In this document: positions 34,172-42,734 of the stretch, piece after piece
Layout: each line of letters starts with the position of its first letter
How positions within the stretch are numbered: the stretch's first letter is position 1
Source of the DNA: CAYOSF01 sp964406605
GTDB lineage: Bacteria > Chloroflexota > Dehalococcoidia > DSTF01 > RBG-16-68-14
Assembly (NCBI GenBank): GCA_964406605.1
Contig: CAYOSF010000009.1
Coordinates: forward strand, 124,001-188,000
DNA length: 64,000 bases
Direction of reading: 5' to 3'
Notes under the pieces: model-generated
What the model was told of the DNA's origin: nothing
What the model saw: only the letters and a program-made list of their open reading frames with translations
The model's database searches: none
Position numbers and translations under genes: made by a program

Positions 34172-34663
34172 ATGAGAGGGATCGCCGTGGCGGGTGCGCT
34201 CTTGCTGCTGCTCGCCCTGGCTGCCACCGCGGCGGCGTGCGGGGGCGACGGGGAATCCGTAACGCTGGAACAGTACTTTGAGCAGGTGGCCCACTTCAAC
34301 ACCGGCGTCACGGGAGACCTCGACGAACTCGAGGCGGACTTCCCGAGCGCCTTCGATGACGTGGAGCAGACGCAGGGCTTCCTGGATTCCAGCGCAAGGG
34401 TCATCAGGGACCGCCTCGCCGGACTGGAAGAGACCGAACCGCCGACGGAGGTTGAGGGTGCCCACAAGGCATACGTGGACGCCGCAACGGGGCTGGTCGA
34501 GAGCTTTCAGGACTATGCCGGCGAACTTGCGAGCGAGTCGCCTCCGGAGATGGGAGATGTCTTGGCAGGCGTGCAGGAAACCGGCGACCAGCTACAACAG
34601 GCGTGTGTCGCCCTGCAGGTCATCGCAGACGCCGCGGGCATCGATGTGGACCTGGACTGCTAG
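34172..34663 (+). CDS. Putative lipoprotein
   Basis: Protein of 163 residues with a signal peptide (about 1-23) ending ATAAACGG, an acceptable lipobox with Cys as the first mature residue, then an acidic helical domain. Domain identity unknown; two Cys residues near the C-terminus (CVAL and the last residue) could form a disulfide. ATG 34172 is preferred, since it precedes the signal peptide directly and follows GGTGGCGGG; an upstream in-frame start at 34112 overlaps the dehydrogenase stop. Likely anchored on the outer face of the cytoplasmic membrane. Confidence 0.65.
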   Translation: MRGIAVAGALLLLLALAATAAACGGDGESVTLEQYFEQVAHFNTGVTGDLDELEADFPSAFDDVEQTQGFLDSSARVIRDRLAGLEETEPPTEVEGAHKAYVDAATGLVESFQDYAGELASESPPEMGDVLAGVQETGDQLQQACVALQVIADAAGIDVDLDC

Positions 34664-34823
34664 GGCGCTCGTTCGCGCCTGGAGGTCCAGGCGGTGGCCT
34701 TCGCATTTTGGCCCGGTCCCGAGCCGTTCGTAGAAGCGGTGCGCGTCTCCGGGCCGTCTGTTGCCCGTGAGCGTTAGCCCCTAGCAGCCCGCTCGGCCGC
34801 CGGGGAACCGTCACTGACCGGCC

Positions 34824-37652
34824 CTATCGCCGCCTGGGCCGTTGTCTGCCCCGCCCGCCTGACGGCTTCGCGGTGTTGCCCTTCGATTGATCGGTGGCGC
34901 GTCGCGTCTTCGCGATGGCGGCGTTCGCCTTCTTCATGGCGGCGTTCGCCTTCGCCAGCTCCGCCTCACCGCCGGGCGGGCGGCGGGGCTTCTCCTTCTT
35001 CGCGGCGGCGGCAGCTTCCGCTTTCGCCGCGGCCTTCTTCGCCTTGGGGGCGGCAGCTTCCGTCTTGCTGGCGGCCGTCTTCGCCTTCCCGGCGGCCCGC
35101 TTGGCCTCAGGCACCGGCGATGGCTCCGGGCCGTCCGCCTTCGCGGCCTTCTGCTCGGGCGCCATCTCGATCGTCGCGACGGAGGCCACGGCGTCGCCCG
35201 GCCCCGGACTCATGATCGAGACGCCCTGCGTGGGCCTGCCCTGGATGGCGATGCCCTCCACTCGCGTCCGCAACACGATGCCTTCCTGGGAAATGACGAT
35301 GAGCTCCTGAGAATCCCTCACCATCCGCGCGGCCACCACCGGGCCGGTCACGTCCAGGACGTTGAACGTGATCACGCCCCCTCCGCCCCGGTGGTGGGTC
35401 GGGTATTCCGCGACGGGGGTCCTCTTCCCAAACCCGTTCGCGCTGACGGTGAGGAGCTGATCCCCGGCGGACACCACCTCCATGGTCACGACGCGGGCGT
35501 CCCTGCCGAGCCGCACGCCCCGCACGCCGCCGCTGGCACGGGAGGCCGAGCGGAGCTCTCCGACCGGGAAGCGTACTGCCTGGCCGTCTGACGTGATGAC
35601 GACCGCTTCGTCGTCCTCGGCCGCCAGCTTCGCCGAGACTAGGATGTCGTTGGGCTCCAGGTCCATGGCGATGAGCCCCGATCGCCGCACGGAGGCGAAC
35701 TCCGACAGAGCCGTCTTCTTCACCTCGCCGTCGGCTGTGGCCAGCACCATGGCGTCCTTCTCGAAGTCCCGTCCGACCACGACTGCGGTGACGCTCTCGC
35801 GCTGGTCGATCTCAATGAGGTTGATCAGCGGGATGCCTCGCGCCTGGCGGGAAGCGTCGGGGACGTCGAACGCTCGGAGCTGGAACACGCGCCCGCGGTC
35901 CGTGAAGAAAAGAAGACTGTCGTGGGTGTCGGCCACCACGAGGCGGTGCACGGCATCGGCCTCCCGGGTGGCCATGCCCGTGATGCCGCGGCCGCCCCTC
36001 TGCTGCGGCCGGTAGGTCTCCAACGGCAGCCGCTTGATGTAGCCCCGGCGGCTCAGCGTGATCACCACCTCCTGGTGCGCGACTAGGTCCTCTTCCGTGA
36101 ACTGCTCCGCCTCCTGCGCCACGATCTGGGTGCGGCGCTCGTCTCCGTACTTCTGCTTGAGCGCCTGGGCGTCCTCCTTGATCAGGAAGTCGATCTTGCG
36201 TGGGTTGGCGAGCAGGTCCTCCAGCTCATTGATCAGCTTGATGATCTCGCGATGCTCATCCTCGATCCGCTGTCGCTCGAGCCGGGCGAGCCGACGCAGT
36301 TGCATGTCGAGGACCGCCTGGGCTTGCACGTCGCTGAGGCCGAACGGGCGGGCCATCAGGCGCTCCTTGGCCTGCTCGGCGGACTGAGCGCGGCGGATCG
36401 TCTGGATCACCTGGTCCAGATGCTGGAGAGCCTTCAGCAGTCCCTGGAGGATGTGCTCGCGCTCCTGCGCCTTCTTCAGGTCGAATTGGGCGCGCCGTCG
36501 AATCACCTCCCGCCTGAAGCTGATGAACTGCTCCAGGGCCGTCTTCAGGTTGATGACCCGCGGTTGCCCGTCCACCAGCGCCAGCATGTTCACCGGGAAG
36601 GTGGCCTGCATGGCCGTGTGCTTGTAGAGCGAGTTGAGCACCTGGCGCGCCTGCCCCGTGCGAGTCAGCTCGATCACGATCCGCATGCCGTGACGGTCTG
36701 ATTCGTCGCGCAGGTCGCTGACGCCCTCCACCTTCTTGTCCCTTACCAAGGAGGCGATGCGCTCGATCAGGGCCGCCTTGTTCACCTGGAAGGGCAGCTC
36801 CTTCACGATGATCATCATCCGGTTGCCGCGGGCCGCCTCCTCGATGTGCGTGCGGGCCTGCATCACGATGCGGCCGCGCCCGTCCCCGTAAGTCTGCTTG
36901 ATGCCGTCGCGAAGTACTTCCTTGCGCTTGCCGTCGGCGTCGTATTCGTGCTCGCGACGCATCCGGTAGATGATGCCGCCGGTGGGGAAGTCCGGGCCCT
37001 TGACGATCTCCGCCAGCTCCGCCGTGGTGGTTTCCGGCTCGTCGATCAACTTTGCGATGGCGTCGCAGATCTCGCCCAGGTTGTGGGGCGGGATGTTGGT
37101 GGCCATACCGACGGCGATGCCGCTGGCTCCGTTTACCAGCAGGTTGGGCAGGCGGGCCGGCAGCACGACGGGCTCCTTGAGGCGCTCGTCGTAGTTCGGC
37201 ACGAAGTCCACGGTCTCGCGGTCGATGTCCGCAAGCAGCTCCTCCGCGATGGGCGCCAGCCGTGCCTCGGTGTAGCGCATGGCCGCGGGCGGATCGTTAT
37301 CGATGCTGCCGAAGTTACCCTGCCCGTCGATCAGCGGGTAGCGCAGCGAGAAGTCCTGGGCCATGCGCACCATGGCGTCGTAGACCGGGTCGTCGCTGTG
37401 GGGATGGTAGTTCTTCAGCACCTCGCCCACGATACCGGCGCTCTTGCTGTACCTGGCGGTGGGACGCAGCCCCATGTCGCCCATGGCGTAGAGGATGCGT
37501 CTCTGAACCGGCTTCAGGCCGTCGCGGACGCTGGGCAGCGCCCGTTGGACGATGACGCTCATCGCGTAGTCCAAGTAGGACGCGCGCATCTCGTCCTCGA
37601 TCTTGATGCCGCGGATGGTGCCGATGTTGCCGATGTTGCCGTCGGTGGTCAT
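34824..37652 (-). CDS. gyrA: DNA gyrase subunit A with basic tail
   Basis: Breakage-reunion subunit of gyrase, 942 residues. The catalytic Tyr127 in AAMRYTEARL, the winged-helix and tower regions, and a GyrA box (QQRGGRGI) opening the beta-pinwheel domain are present. Two oddities stand out. The quinolone-resistance region reads HPHSDDPVYD where most bacteria have HPHGDS(A/S)VYD, changing three positions equivalent to E. coli 81, 83 and 84. Residues 831-942 form a Lys/Ala/Pro-rich, histone H1-like tail beyond the pinwheel. gyrB is not in the window. The ATG follows a GGGAGGGTGAG stretch. Confidence 0.97.
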   Translation of the reverse strand: MTTDGNIGNIGTIRGIKIEDEMRASYLDYAMSVIVQRALPSVRDGLKPVQRRILYAMGDMGLRPTARYSKSAGIVGEVLKNYHPHSDDPVYDAMVRMAQDFSLRYPLIDGQGNFGSIDNDPPAAMRYTEARLAPIAEELLADIDRETVDFVPNYDERLKEPVVLPARLPNLLVNGASGIAVGMATNIPPHNLGEICDAIAKLIDEPETTTAELAEIVKGPDFPTGGIIYRMRREHEYDADGKRKEVLRDGIKQTYGDGRGRIVMQARTHIEEAARGNRMMIIVKELPFQVNKAALIERIASLVRDKKVEGVSDLRDESDRHGMRIVIELTRTGQARQVLNSLYKHTAMQATFPVNMLALVDGQPRVINLKTALEQFISFRREVIRRRAQFDLKKAQEREHILQGLLKALQHLDQVIQTIRRAQSAEQAKERLMARPFGLSDVQAQAVLDMQLRRLARLERQRIEDEHREIIKLINELEDLLANPRKIDFLIKEDAQALKQKYGDERRTQIVAQEAEQFTEEDLVAHQEVVITLSRRGYIKRLPLETYRPQQRGGRGITGMATREADAVHRLVVADTHDSLLFFTDRGRVFQLRAFDVPDASRQARGIPLINLIEIDQRESVTAVVVGRDFEKDAMVLATADGEVKKTALSEFASVRRSGLIAMDLEPNDILVSAKLAAEDDEAVVITSDGQAVRFPVGELRSASRASGGVRGVRLGRDARVVTMEVVSAGDQLLTVSANGFGKRTPVAEYPTHHRGGGGVITFNVLDVTGPVVAARMVRDSQELIVISQEGIVLRTRVEGIAIQGRPTQGVSIMSPGPGDAVASVATIEMAPEQKAAKADGPEPSPVPEAKRAAGKAKTAASKTEAAAPKAKKAAAKAEAAAAAKKEKPRRPPGGEAELAKANAAMKKANAAIAKTRRATDQSKGNTAKPSGGRGRQRPRRR

Positions 37653-37783
37653 GGGCTTCTCACCCTCCCACCGGAATGGTACACGACGCCTCAGCTACGA
37701 ACACGTCGTGGCGCACGGTCAGGGACAGGGCCTGGAATGACGTTGACCGAGCCTCTGCCGGCCCGGCCGGGGAGGTACCGCGC

Positions 37784-39148
37784 CTATTCCGCCCACCCCA
37801 CGTCGTAGAGGCGCATCGGGTCCTCGAACCCCCGCAATGCCGTCTCGCCCCGGTCCGAGAAGAGGAAGCCCTTGCCGGCCACCAACTCGCGCACCACGTT
37901 CGAGGCGAGGATCTGGCCGGGCTCTGCCCGGTCACAGATGCGCCGAGCGAGCTGGACGGCGGTGCCGAAGAGGTCGTGGTCCTCCGCGACCGGCTCCCCG
38001 GCATTGATGCCGATACGGACGTGGATGGTGCTATCGGGGTGCTCCCGGTTGCGCCGGGCGAGGGCGCGCTGGATGGTGATCGCGCTCTCCAGGGCCTTGG
38101 AGGCGGAGGCGAAGGAGGCCATGATCCCGTCGCCCGTATGCTTGATTTCACTGCCGCCGTGCGTCCTGAGCGCCTCACGGACAATGGCGTTATGGTTTCG
38201 CATCAACTCCTGGGCCTTGGCGTCGCCGAGGCGTTCGGTGAGGTAGGTGGAACCCTCAATATCGGTGAAGAGGAGCGTCACGGGCGCGCCGTAGGCTGCG
38301 GGGCCAGCCCTGATCGGCGCCGGCGCGACGCCCAGGAAGCCCTCCAGAGCTTCCAGGAAGGCGTCCACCTCACCGTGCCACGGGACATGGATGTGGCCGG
38401 CCAGCGGCAGGAAACGCGCCCCCGGGATCAGGCTCGCCAGTCTCAGACCGGACTCGTAGGTGACGGCCGGGTCTCCCTGACGGTGCAACACCGCCGTCGG
38501 CATCGAAAGGCGGGGCAGGAACTCCGTGACGTCCGTGCGAAACAACCCCTCTTCCAGGATGGCGGCGGCCACCTGTCCCGAGCTGCTGGCGCGGAAATAG
38601 TCCGCGAAGATCCGCTCGTGCTCGTGGTCGATGTCTGGGTACACGAACTCGATGATCGTCCGTGAGCCGATGGACCACTCGGCACGGATGAGCGCCAGCA
38701 ACGCCTCGGCCAGGTCGCGCCGGTTCCCGCCGCCGAAGGAAGTGGCGAAGGTGCCGAACAGCGCCAGGCGGCGCACCCTCTCCGGGTGGGCGGCGGCGCA
38801 GATGATGGCCGGTGGTCCCCACTGAGACCAGGCAAACAGGTCGAATGTCTCCAGGCCTGCGGCGGCAACGACCGCCTCGATATCTCTGGCGCGCGCCGGC
38901 GCGGAGAGGTCGCTCACGTCTCGATCGGAGAGGCCCGTCCCCCGCCCGTCGAAATGGATGAAGCGGTGATTGGAGGCGAGCCGCTGGTACAGAGGTGCGA
39001 TGTCCGGGTTGTTCCAGTCCATCTCGATATGGGACACCCAACTGGGAGTCCAGAGCAGCGGCGGGCCATCGCCTTCCCATTCCGCGAAGGCAATGCGCAC
39101 GTCGTCCTCCGTCGTGGCGAACTGGATGCGCGGCGGCTGCGACGGCAT
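37784..39148 (-). CDS. Alpha/beta hydrolase fused to class III nucleotide cyclase
   Basis: Fusion of 454 residues. About 8-272 is an alpha/beta-hydrolase domain with FDGRGTGLSD, a degenerate nucleophile elbow AWSQWG (Ser108, no flanking Gly) and a late GHIHVPWHG His region. About 288-454 is a class III adenylate/guanylate cyclase catalytic domain with metal-binding Asp296 (LLFTDIEGS) and Asp340 (KHTGDGIMASF) and the GINAGEP loop. The hydrolase may act as a ligand sensor for cyclic-nucleotide production; this is inference. The ATG overlaps the stop of the upstream PuuD-like gene (TGATG), so the two are co-translated. Confidence 0.9.
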   Translation of the reverse strand: MPSQPPRIQFATTEDDVRIAFAEWEGDGPPLLWTPSWVSHIEMDWNNPDIAPLYQRLASNHRFIHFDGRGTGLSDRDVSDLSAPARARDIEAVVAAAGLETFDLFAWSQWGPPAIICAAAHPERVRRLALFGTFATSFGGGNRRDLAEALLALIRAEWSIGSRTIIEFVYPDIDHEHERIFADYFRASSSGQVAAAILEEGLFRTDVTEFLPRLSMPTAVLHRQGDPAVTYESGLRLASLIPGARFLPLAGHIHVPWHGEVDAFLEALEGFLGVAPAPIRAGPAAYGAPVTLLFTDIEGSTYLTERLGDAKAQELMRNHNAIVREALRTHGGSEIKHTGDGIMASFASASKALESAITIQRALARRNREHPDSTIHVRIGINAGEPVAEDHDLFGTAVQLARRICDRAEPGQILASNVVRELVAGKGFLFSDRGETALRGFEDPMRLYDVGWAE

Positions 39149-39861
39149 CACGCGCGGTCTCCCCGGGCCCCGGCTTCTTTCACCAGCGCCTCAAAGAGCT
39201 TCCGTGAGTCGGCGATGAAGTTGGGGCGCTCCGCCTCGGGCCGTTCCGCGTGCCACTGGACGCCCAACACCCAGCGGTGCGCCGGACTCTCTACCGCCTC
39301 GATGACGCCGTCGGGCGCAACCGCAACGGCGGTCAGCCCGGGGGCCAGGGTCTCCGGCCGCACGGCCTGGTGGTGGCGTGAGTTCACCTCAACCTCGTCG
39401 GCGTCCAGCAACGAGTGGAGCCGGCTATTGCGCGTCAGACGGACCCGATGCCAGCTTGAGGGATATCCCTCGCTCCGGTAGTCGGCTTTGTGGTTGCCGT
39501 CCTCGATGTGCTGGAGCAGGCTGCCTCCTAGGGCCACGTTGAGAAACTGGTGTCCCCGGCAGATGGCCAGCACCGGCAGGTCGCGCGCGAGGGCATCCGC
39601 GAGCAGAGCCTCCTCAAACTCATCGCGGGCCGGGTCGGTGTACCTCACCTTGGGATGGGGCGTCTCGCCGTACCGGTCGGGGACGATGTCGTATCCGCCC
39701 GTGAGCACGAGCCCGTCGACACCGGCGAGACCGGCGTCCGGGCCGTGGAGGTCGACCGGTTCGCCGCCGGCCTCCTCGATCCGTTCCCAATAGTCCTCGA
39801 TACGCTCGCCGAGGACGTCCTCCCAGCGGGTCACGCCGATGCGGGGTCGAGGTTCAACCAT
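39148..39861 (-). CDS. Gamma-glutamyl-gamma-aminobutyrate hydrolase-like protein (PuuD-type)
   Basis: Class I glutamine amidotransferase-like hydrolase, 237 residues. The nucleophile Cys101 in LAICRGHQFLNV and the His204/Glu206 pair in VQWHAERPE complete the catalytic triad. Family members cleave gamma-glutamyl amides such as gamma-glutamyl-GABA in polyamine breakdown; no other polyamine gene is nearby. The ATG is preceded by a GGGAGG box within a CGGGAG/CTCCCG inverted repeat that could act as an operator. It overlaps the hydrolase-cyclase fusion downstream. Confidence 0.9.
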   Translation of the reverse strand: MVEPRPRIGVTRWEDVLGERIEDYWERIEEAGGEPVDLHGPDAGLAGVDGLVLTGGYDIVPDRYGETPHPKVRYTDPARDEFEEALLADALARDLPVLAICRGHQFLNVALGGSLLQHIEDGNHKADYRSEGYPSSWHRVRLTRNSRLHSLLDADEVEVNSRHHQAVRPETLAPGLTAVAVAPDGVIEAVESPAHRWVLGVQWHAERPEAERPNFIADSRKLFEALVKEAGARGDRA

Positions 39862-40197
39862 CGGGAGACCTCCCGCTGGCAGGATACCACCGGCTGGGCG
39901 CCTCTGCTAGGCTGTTGCTGCTTCACCAGCCGGCGCCGCATGCTCCAGAGGGCAAGCGCGAAGAAGGCGGCGGATACGCCGAGATGCCGGTGGATTCCCA
40001 CTTTCCGGGGCCCCGCCGTCCAGCCTCAAGAGACACCAGCGGCATGCCGAGAGGGGCCAGAGGAAGTGGCGTGATGCTCGCCAACGCGCGCCCGGCGTTG
40101 CACCATGGTCGCTGTCGCTGGTCGGGGGTGGGTAGGAAGACGACGCCGTGCTGAGCGTCAGCGGGTTCCCGGCAAGATCGAGGAAAGACTTTGCCGC
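39862..40197. other. Gap between PuuD-like and TPR genes
   Basis: No gene supported in 336 bases. The inverted repeat CGGGAG-AC-CTCCCG at 39862-39875 covers the ribosome binding site of the PuuD-like gene. Nothing else was recognised. Confidence 0.4.
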
Positions 40198-41079
40198 CTA
40201 CTCCTCGATCTCCTCCTCGGCGGCTTCTTCGGCGGCGGCGGCATCGCTGAGTCTGATGTGGCCCTCCTGGATGACGCTCTCATCTGCCCAACTGTTTGCC
40301 CTGCCGTCCTCGCCGTCGATCTCCTCTTCCTCGATCTCGTCCGTCACCACGGCTTCCTCGACCTGCGTGCTGTGGCGGAGAAGCCTCTCTTTCGTGTACG
40401 GCCGCATGCTTTCGGCGCTGGTTGTGGTGGGGAACGAGGGCCGGCCGGCCCGGCTGGGGTCGCGGTACGTCTCCTTGACGATGATCCGGCACTCGTCGCC
40501 GCCTACGCGGGTCACGCCCGCAGCGTACTGGTTCCCCTCTTCCATCAACCTGATCAGGCGCATTCTGAGCCTTGGCTCCACCGTGCCGACGAACTCCCCG
40601 CCGGGCGTCTCGACGGCCAGCGTGTTGTCGTGGTGCCGCAGCTCCAACCTGTCGCCCGCGTTCAACTTGGCCAGGGCCCCGGATGCGGTTTGCTCGAGCG
40701 TGGTGACCGTGGTCTTGCCCATCTCCTCGATGAAGAGGGACGGATCGACCTGCCTGGGTTCGGCCTGGCCCGCTCCTGACTTGGCCAGCCTGTTCAGCCG
40801 ATCGAGGTTCTTCCTGGCAATCTGGTTCGTCGCGTCCAGCTCCAGCGCCTTCTTGTATGCTTTCTTTGCTTCGGCGTAGCGGCTCAACTCCATCAGCGCC
40901 TTCCCGAGCCGGTTATGCGAGTCCGCGTCGTTGGGAAACAGGCTGAGGATGGATCGGTTGAGCGTGACGGCCTCTTCCCACCGGTTCGCCCGAGCCAGTT
41001 GGATGGCGGTTTCCGTTTGGCGCCGCCTGAACTGAGCCTTGTCCTCCTCCTGATACATGCTGATCACCTTTTGTGTCAT
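40198..41079 (-). CDS. Tetratricopeptide-repeat protein of unknown function
   Basis: Protein of 293 residues. Residues about 15-100 form tandem TPR-like helices (RWEEAVTLNRSILSLFPNDA; SRYAEAKKAYKKALELDATN). A beta-rich domain of about 75 residues follows (LNAGDRLELRHHDNTLAVET to CRIIVKETYRD) that I do not recognise, and then a strongly acidic, disordered C-terminus with runs of Glu. ATG 41079 (GGAG box) is preferred; ATG 41058 is possible. TPRs mediate protein contacts; the acidic tail suggests binding to a basic partner. No operon neighbour. Confidence 0.7.
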   Translation of the reverse strand: MTQKVISMYQEEDKAQFRRRQTETAIQLARANRWEEAVTLNRSILSLFPNDADSHNRLGKALMELSRYAEAKKAYKKALELDATNQIARKNLDRLNRLAKSGAGQAEPRQVDPSLFIEEMGKTTVTTLEQTASGALAKLNAGDRLELRHHDNTLAVETPGGEFVGTVEPRLRMRLIRLMEEGNQYAAGVTRVGGDECRIIVKETYRDPSRAGRPSFPTTTSAESMRPYTKERLLRHSTQVEEAVVTDEIEEEEIDGEDGRANSWADESVIQEGHIRLSDAAAAEEAAEEEIEE

Positions 41080-41261
41080 GCCTTTGCTCCGAGCGATTGT
41101 AGCGCCAGCCCCCAGGGTATGCAAGGCTGGAACCACGAAACTTTCGTCAAATTTGTCCCCAACATATTTCGGCCGATCTGGGCGCGTCTTGAGGGGGACA
41201 GACCCTGAGGCCGCAGCTAATCTCGGAGCGATCTGGAAGGCGGCAGGAATTGTCGTGGGGC

Positions 41262-41339
41262 TGGTCGGGGTGGGCAGATTTGAACTGCCGACCTCACGGT
41301 CCCGAACCGTGCGCTCTTGCCTGACTGAGCTACACCCCG
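41262..41339 (-). tRNA. tRNA-Pro (CGG)
   Basis: Read on the minus strand: acceptor CGGGGTG/CACCCCG, anticodon stem CACGG/CCGTG with loop TTCGGGA (anticodon CGG), T-arm GGCAG-TTCAAAT-CTGCC, discriminator A and encoded CCA. It reads CCG codons. Confidence 0.95.
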
Positions 41340-41438
41340 ATCCGGAAGGTCACTGCATGGTAGCAGACGGTTCGCTTGCCTGTCGAGCTACGTTTGATCG
41401 GCTTCCGAGCGGCGGCTACACTGCGCGGGAGGCCGACC

Positions 41439-42734
41439 ATGCACGTCTTGATGCTCTCTGGCCTTGAGGTCTGGGCGCTCCCGGATGGTGGTGGCGCCCC
41501 CACGCTCTATCGGACGCTCCGCGCCTACGGCGAGCGCGGCCATCGAGTGACCTTCGTCGCGCCCACTATCGGGGCAAACCGCTTCACGCCCACCGGGCGG
41601 GTGCAGAGCGAACGGCCGGCAATGGTACCGGACATTCCCGGCGTCTCTTTCCAGAGCTTCCACTTGCCCGCCCTCCAGGAGTCGCGCTTCCCGCTCCCAA
41701 ACTTGGCGGTCAAGGTAGACCAGAAGCTGCGCTTTGCCGTGCTGTGTCCCGTGCTGGCGGCCCGGCGCGCCGGGCGCGTGTTGGAGGAGGAGCCGGTGGA
41801 CGTGATCTACGCGTACGAGGTGCACGGTGCGCTGGCCGCTCGGTTCCTGCGCCGTCGCCGGCGGCTGCCCACCGTCGCGCGGTTCCAGGGCACAGTCATG
41901 CATCCCGCCCTGGCGGGTGGCCTGGCGCGCCTGCGCAAGTATGAAGAGGTGCTCGCGCTTCGCCTGCCGGCGGACCTCTACATCATGACCAACGACGGAA
42001 CACGCGGCGACCAGGTGCTTGCCTGTCTCAATCCTGGGGCGGCGGCGAAGCTGCGCTTCTGGCGCAACGGACTCGATTTGGCCCGGCTTCGGCCGGCCCG
42101 CCCCGAGGAGCGCGCGGAGCGACGCCGCGCCCTGGGACTCCCTGTGGACGCGTTCGTGCTGCTCACAGCGTCGCGGCTGACGGCATGGAAGAGGGTGGAC
42201 CGCGCCGTCGCCGCCCTGCCCGGGATCCTCCGTTCGCTTCCCAATGCCGTACTCCTCGTCGTGGGCGATGGCGAGGAGCGGACGAACCTGGAGCGGCGTG
42301 CCCGAGGGTTGGGAGTAGAGAGCAGCGTGCGCTTCGCAGGCGCGGTGCCTCAGGAGTGTGTACTTGGCTACATGCATGCCGCCGACGTGTTGCTGGCGCT
42401 GGCCGATTTGTCGAACGTGGGCAACCCGCTACTGGAGGCAATGAGCTGCGGCCTGCCCGTCGTGGCCGTGGATGCAGGCGAGACGGGCGAGCTCATCCGC
42501 GATCATGAGACCGGCCGTTTGCTGCCCTCCGGGGATGCCGACACCGTCGCGCGGGCCGTCGCCGCCCTGGCTGCCGACGCCCCGGAGATGTGCCGCCTCG
42601 GAGCCGGCGCGCGCCGATATGCGGAAGAGCGCTTCTGGACCTGGGAAGCGCGGCTGGAAGCGGAGTTGGAGGAGGTAGAGCGACTTGTCGGAGAGCCCGC
42701 CGGCGCGAACGCCGCCCAGGCAGCCGGTCGCTGA
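41439..42734 (+). CDS. Glycosyltransferase, GT4-like
   Basis: Protein of 431 residues, first gene of the surface-glycan locus. The N-terminal Rossmann domain begins MHVLMLSGLEV with a GGAPTL glycine loop, and the C-terminal GT1-type domain carries the E-x7-E-like motif LLEAMSCGLPVVAVDAGETG typical of GT4 retaining enzymes. It should transfer a sugar from a nucleotide donor on the cytoplasmic face. ATG 41439 follows GGGAGG at good spacing. The flippase gene starts inside its 3' end, overlapping by 50 bases. Confidence 0.9.
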   Translation: MHVLMLSGLEVWALPDGGGAPTLYRTLRAYGERGHRVTFVAPTIGANRFTPTGRVQSERPAMVPDIPGVSFQSFHLPALQESRFPLPNLAVKVDQKLRFAVLCPVLAARRAGRVLEEEPVDVIYAYEVHGALAARFLRRRRRLPTVARFQGTVMHPALAGGLARLRKYEEVLALRLPADLYIMTNDGTRGDQVLACLNPGAAAKLRFWRNGLDLARLRPARPEERAERRRALGLPVDAFVLLTASRLTAWKRVDRAVAALPGILRSLPNAVLLVVGDGEERTNLERRARGLGVESSVRFAGAVPQECVLGYMHAADVLLALADLSNVGNPLLEAMSCGLPVVAVDAGETGELIRDHETGRLLPSGDADTVARAVAALAADAPEMCRLGAGARRYAEERFWTWEARLEAELEEVERLVGEPAGANAAQAAGR

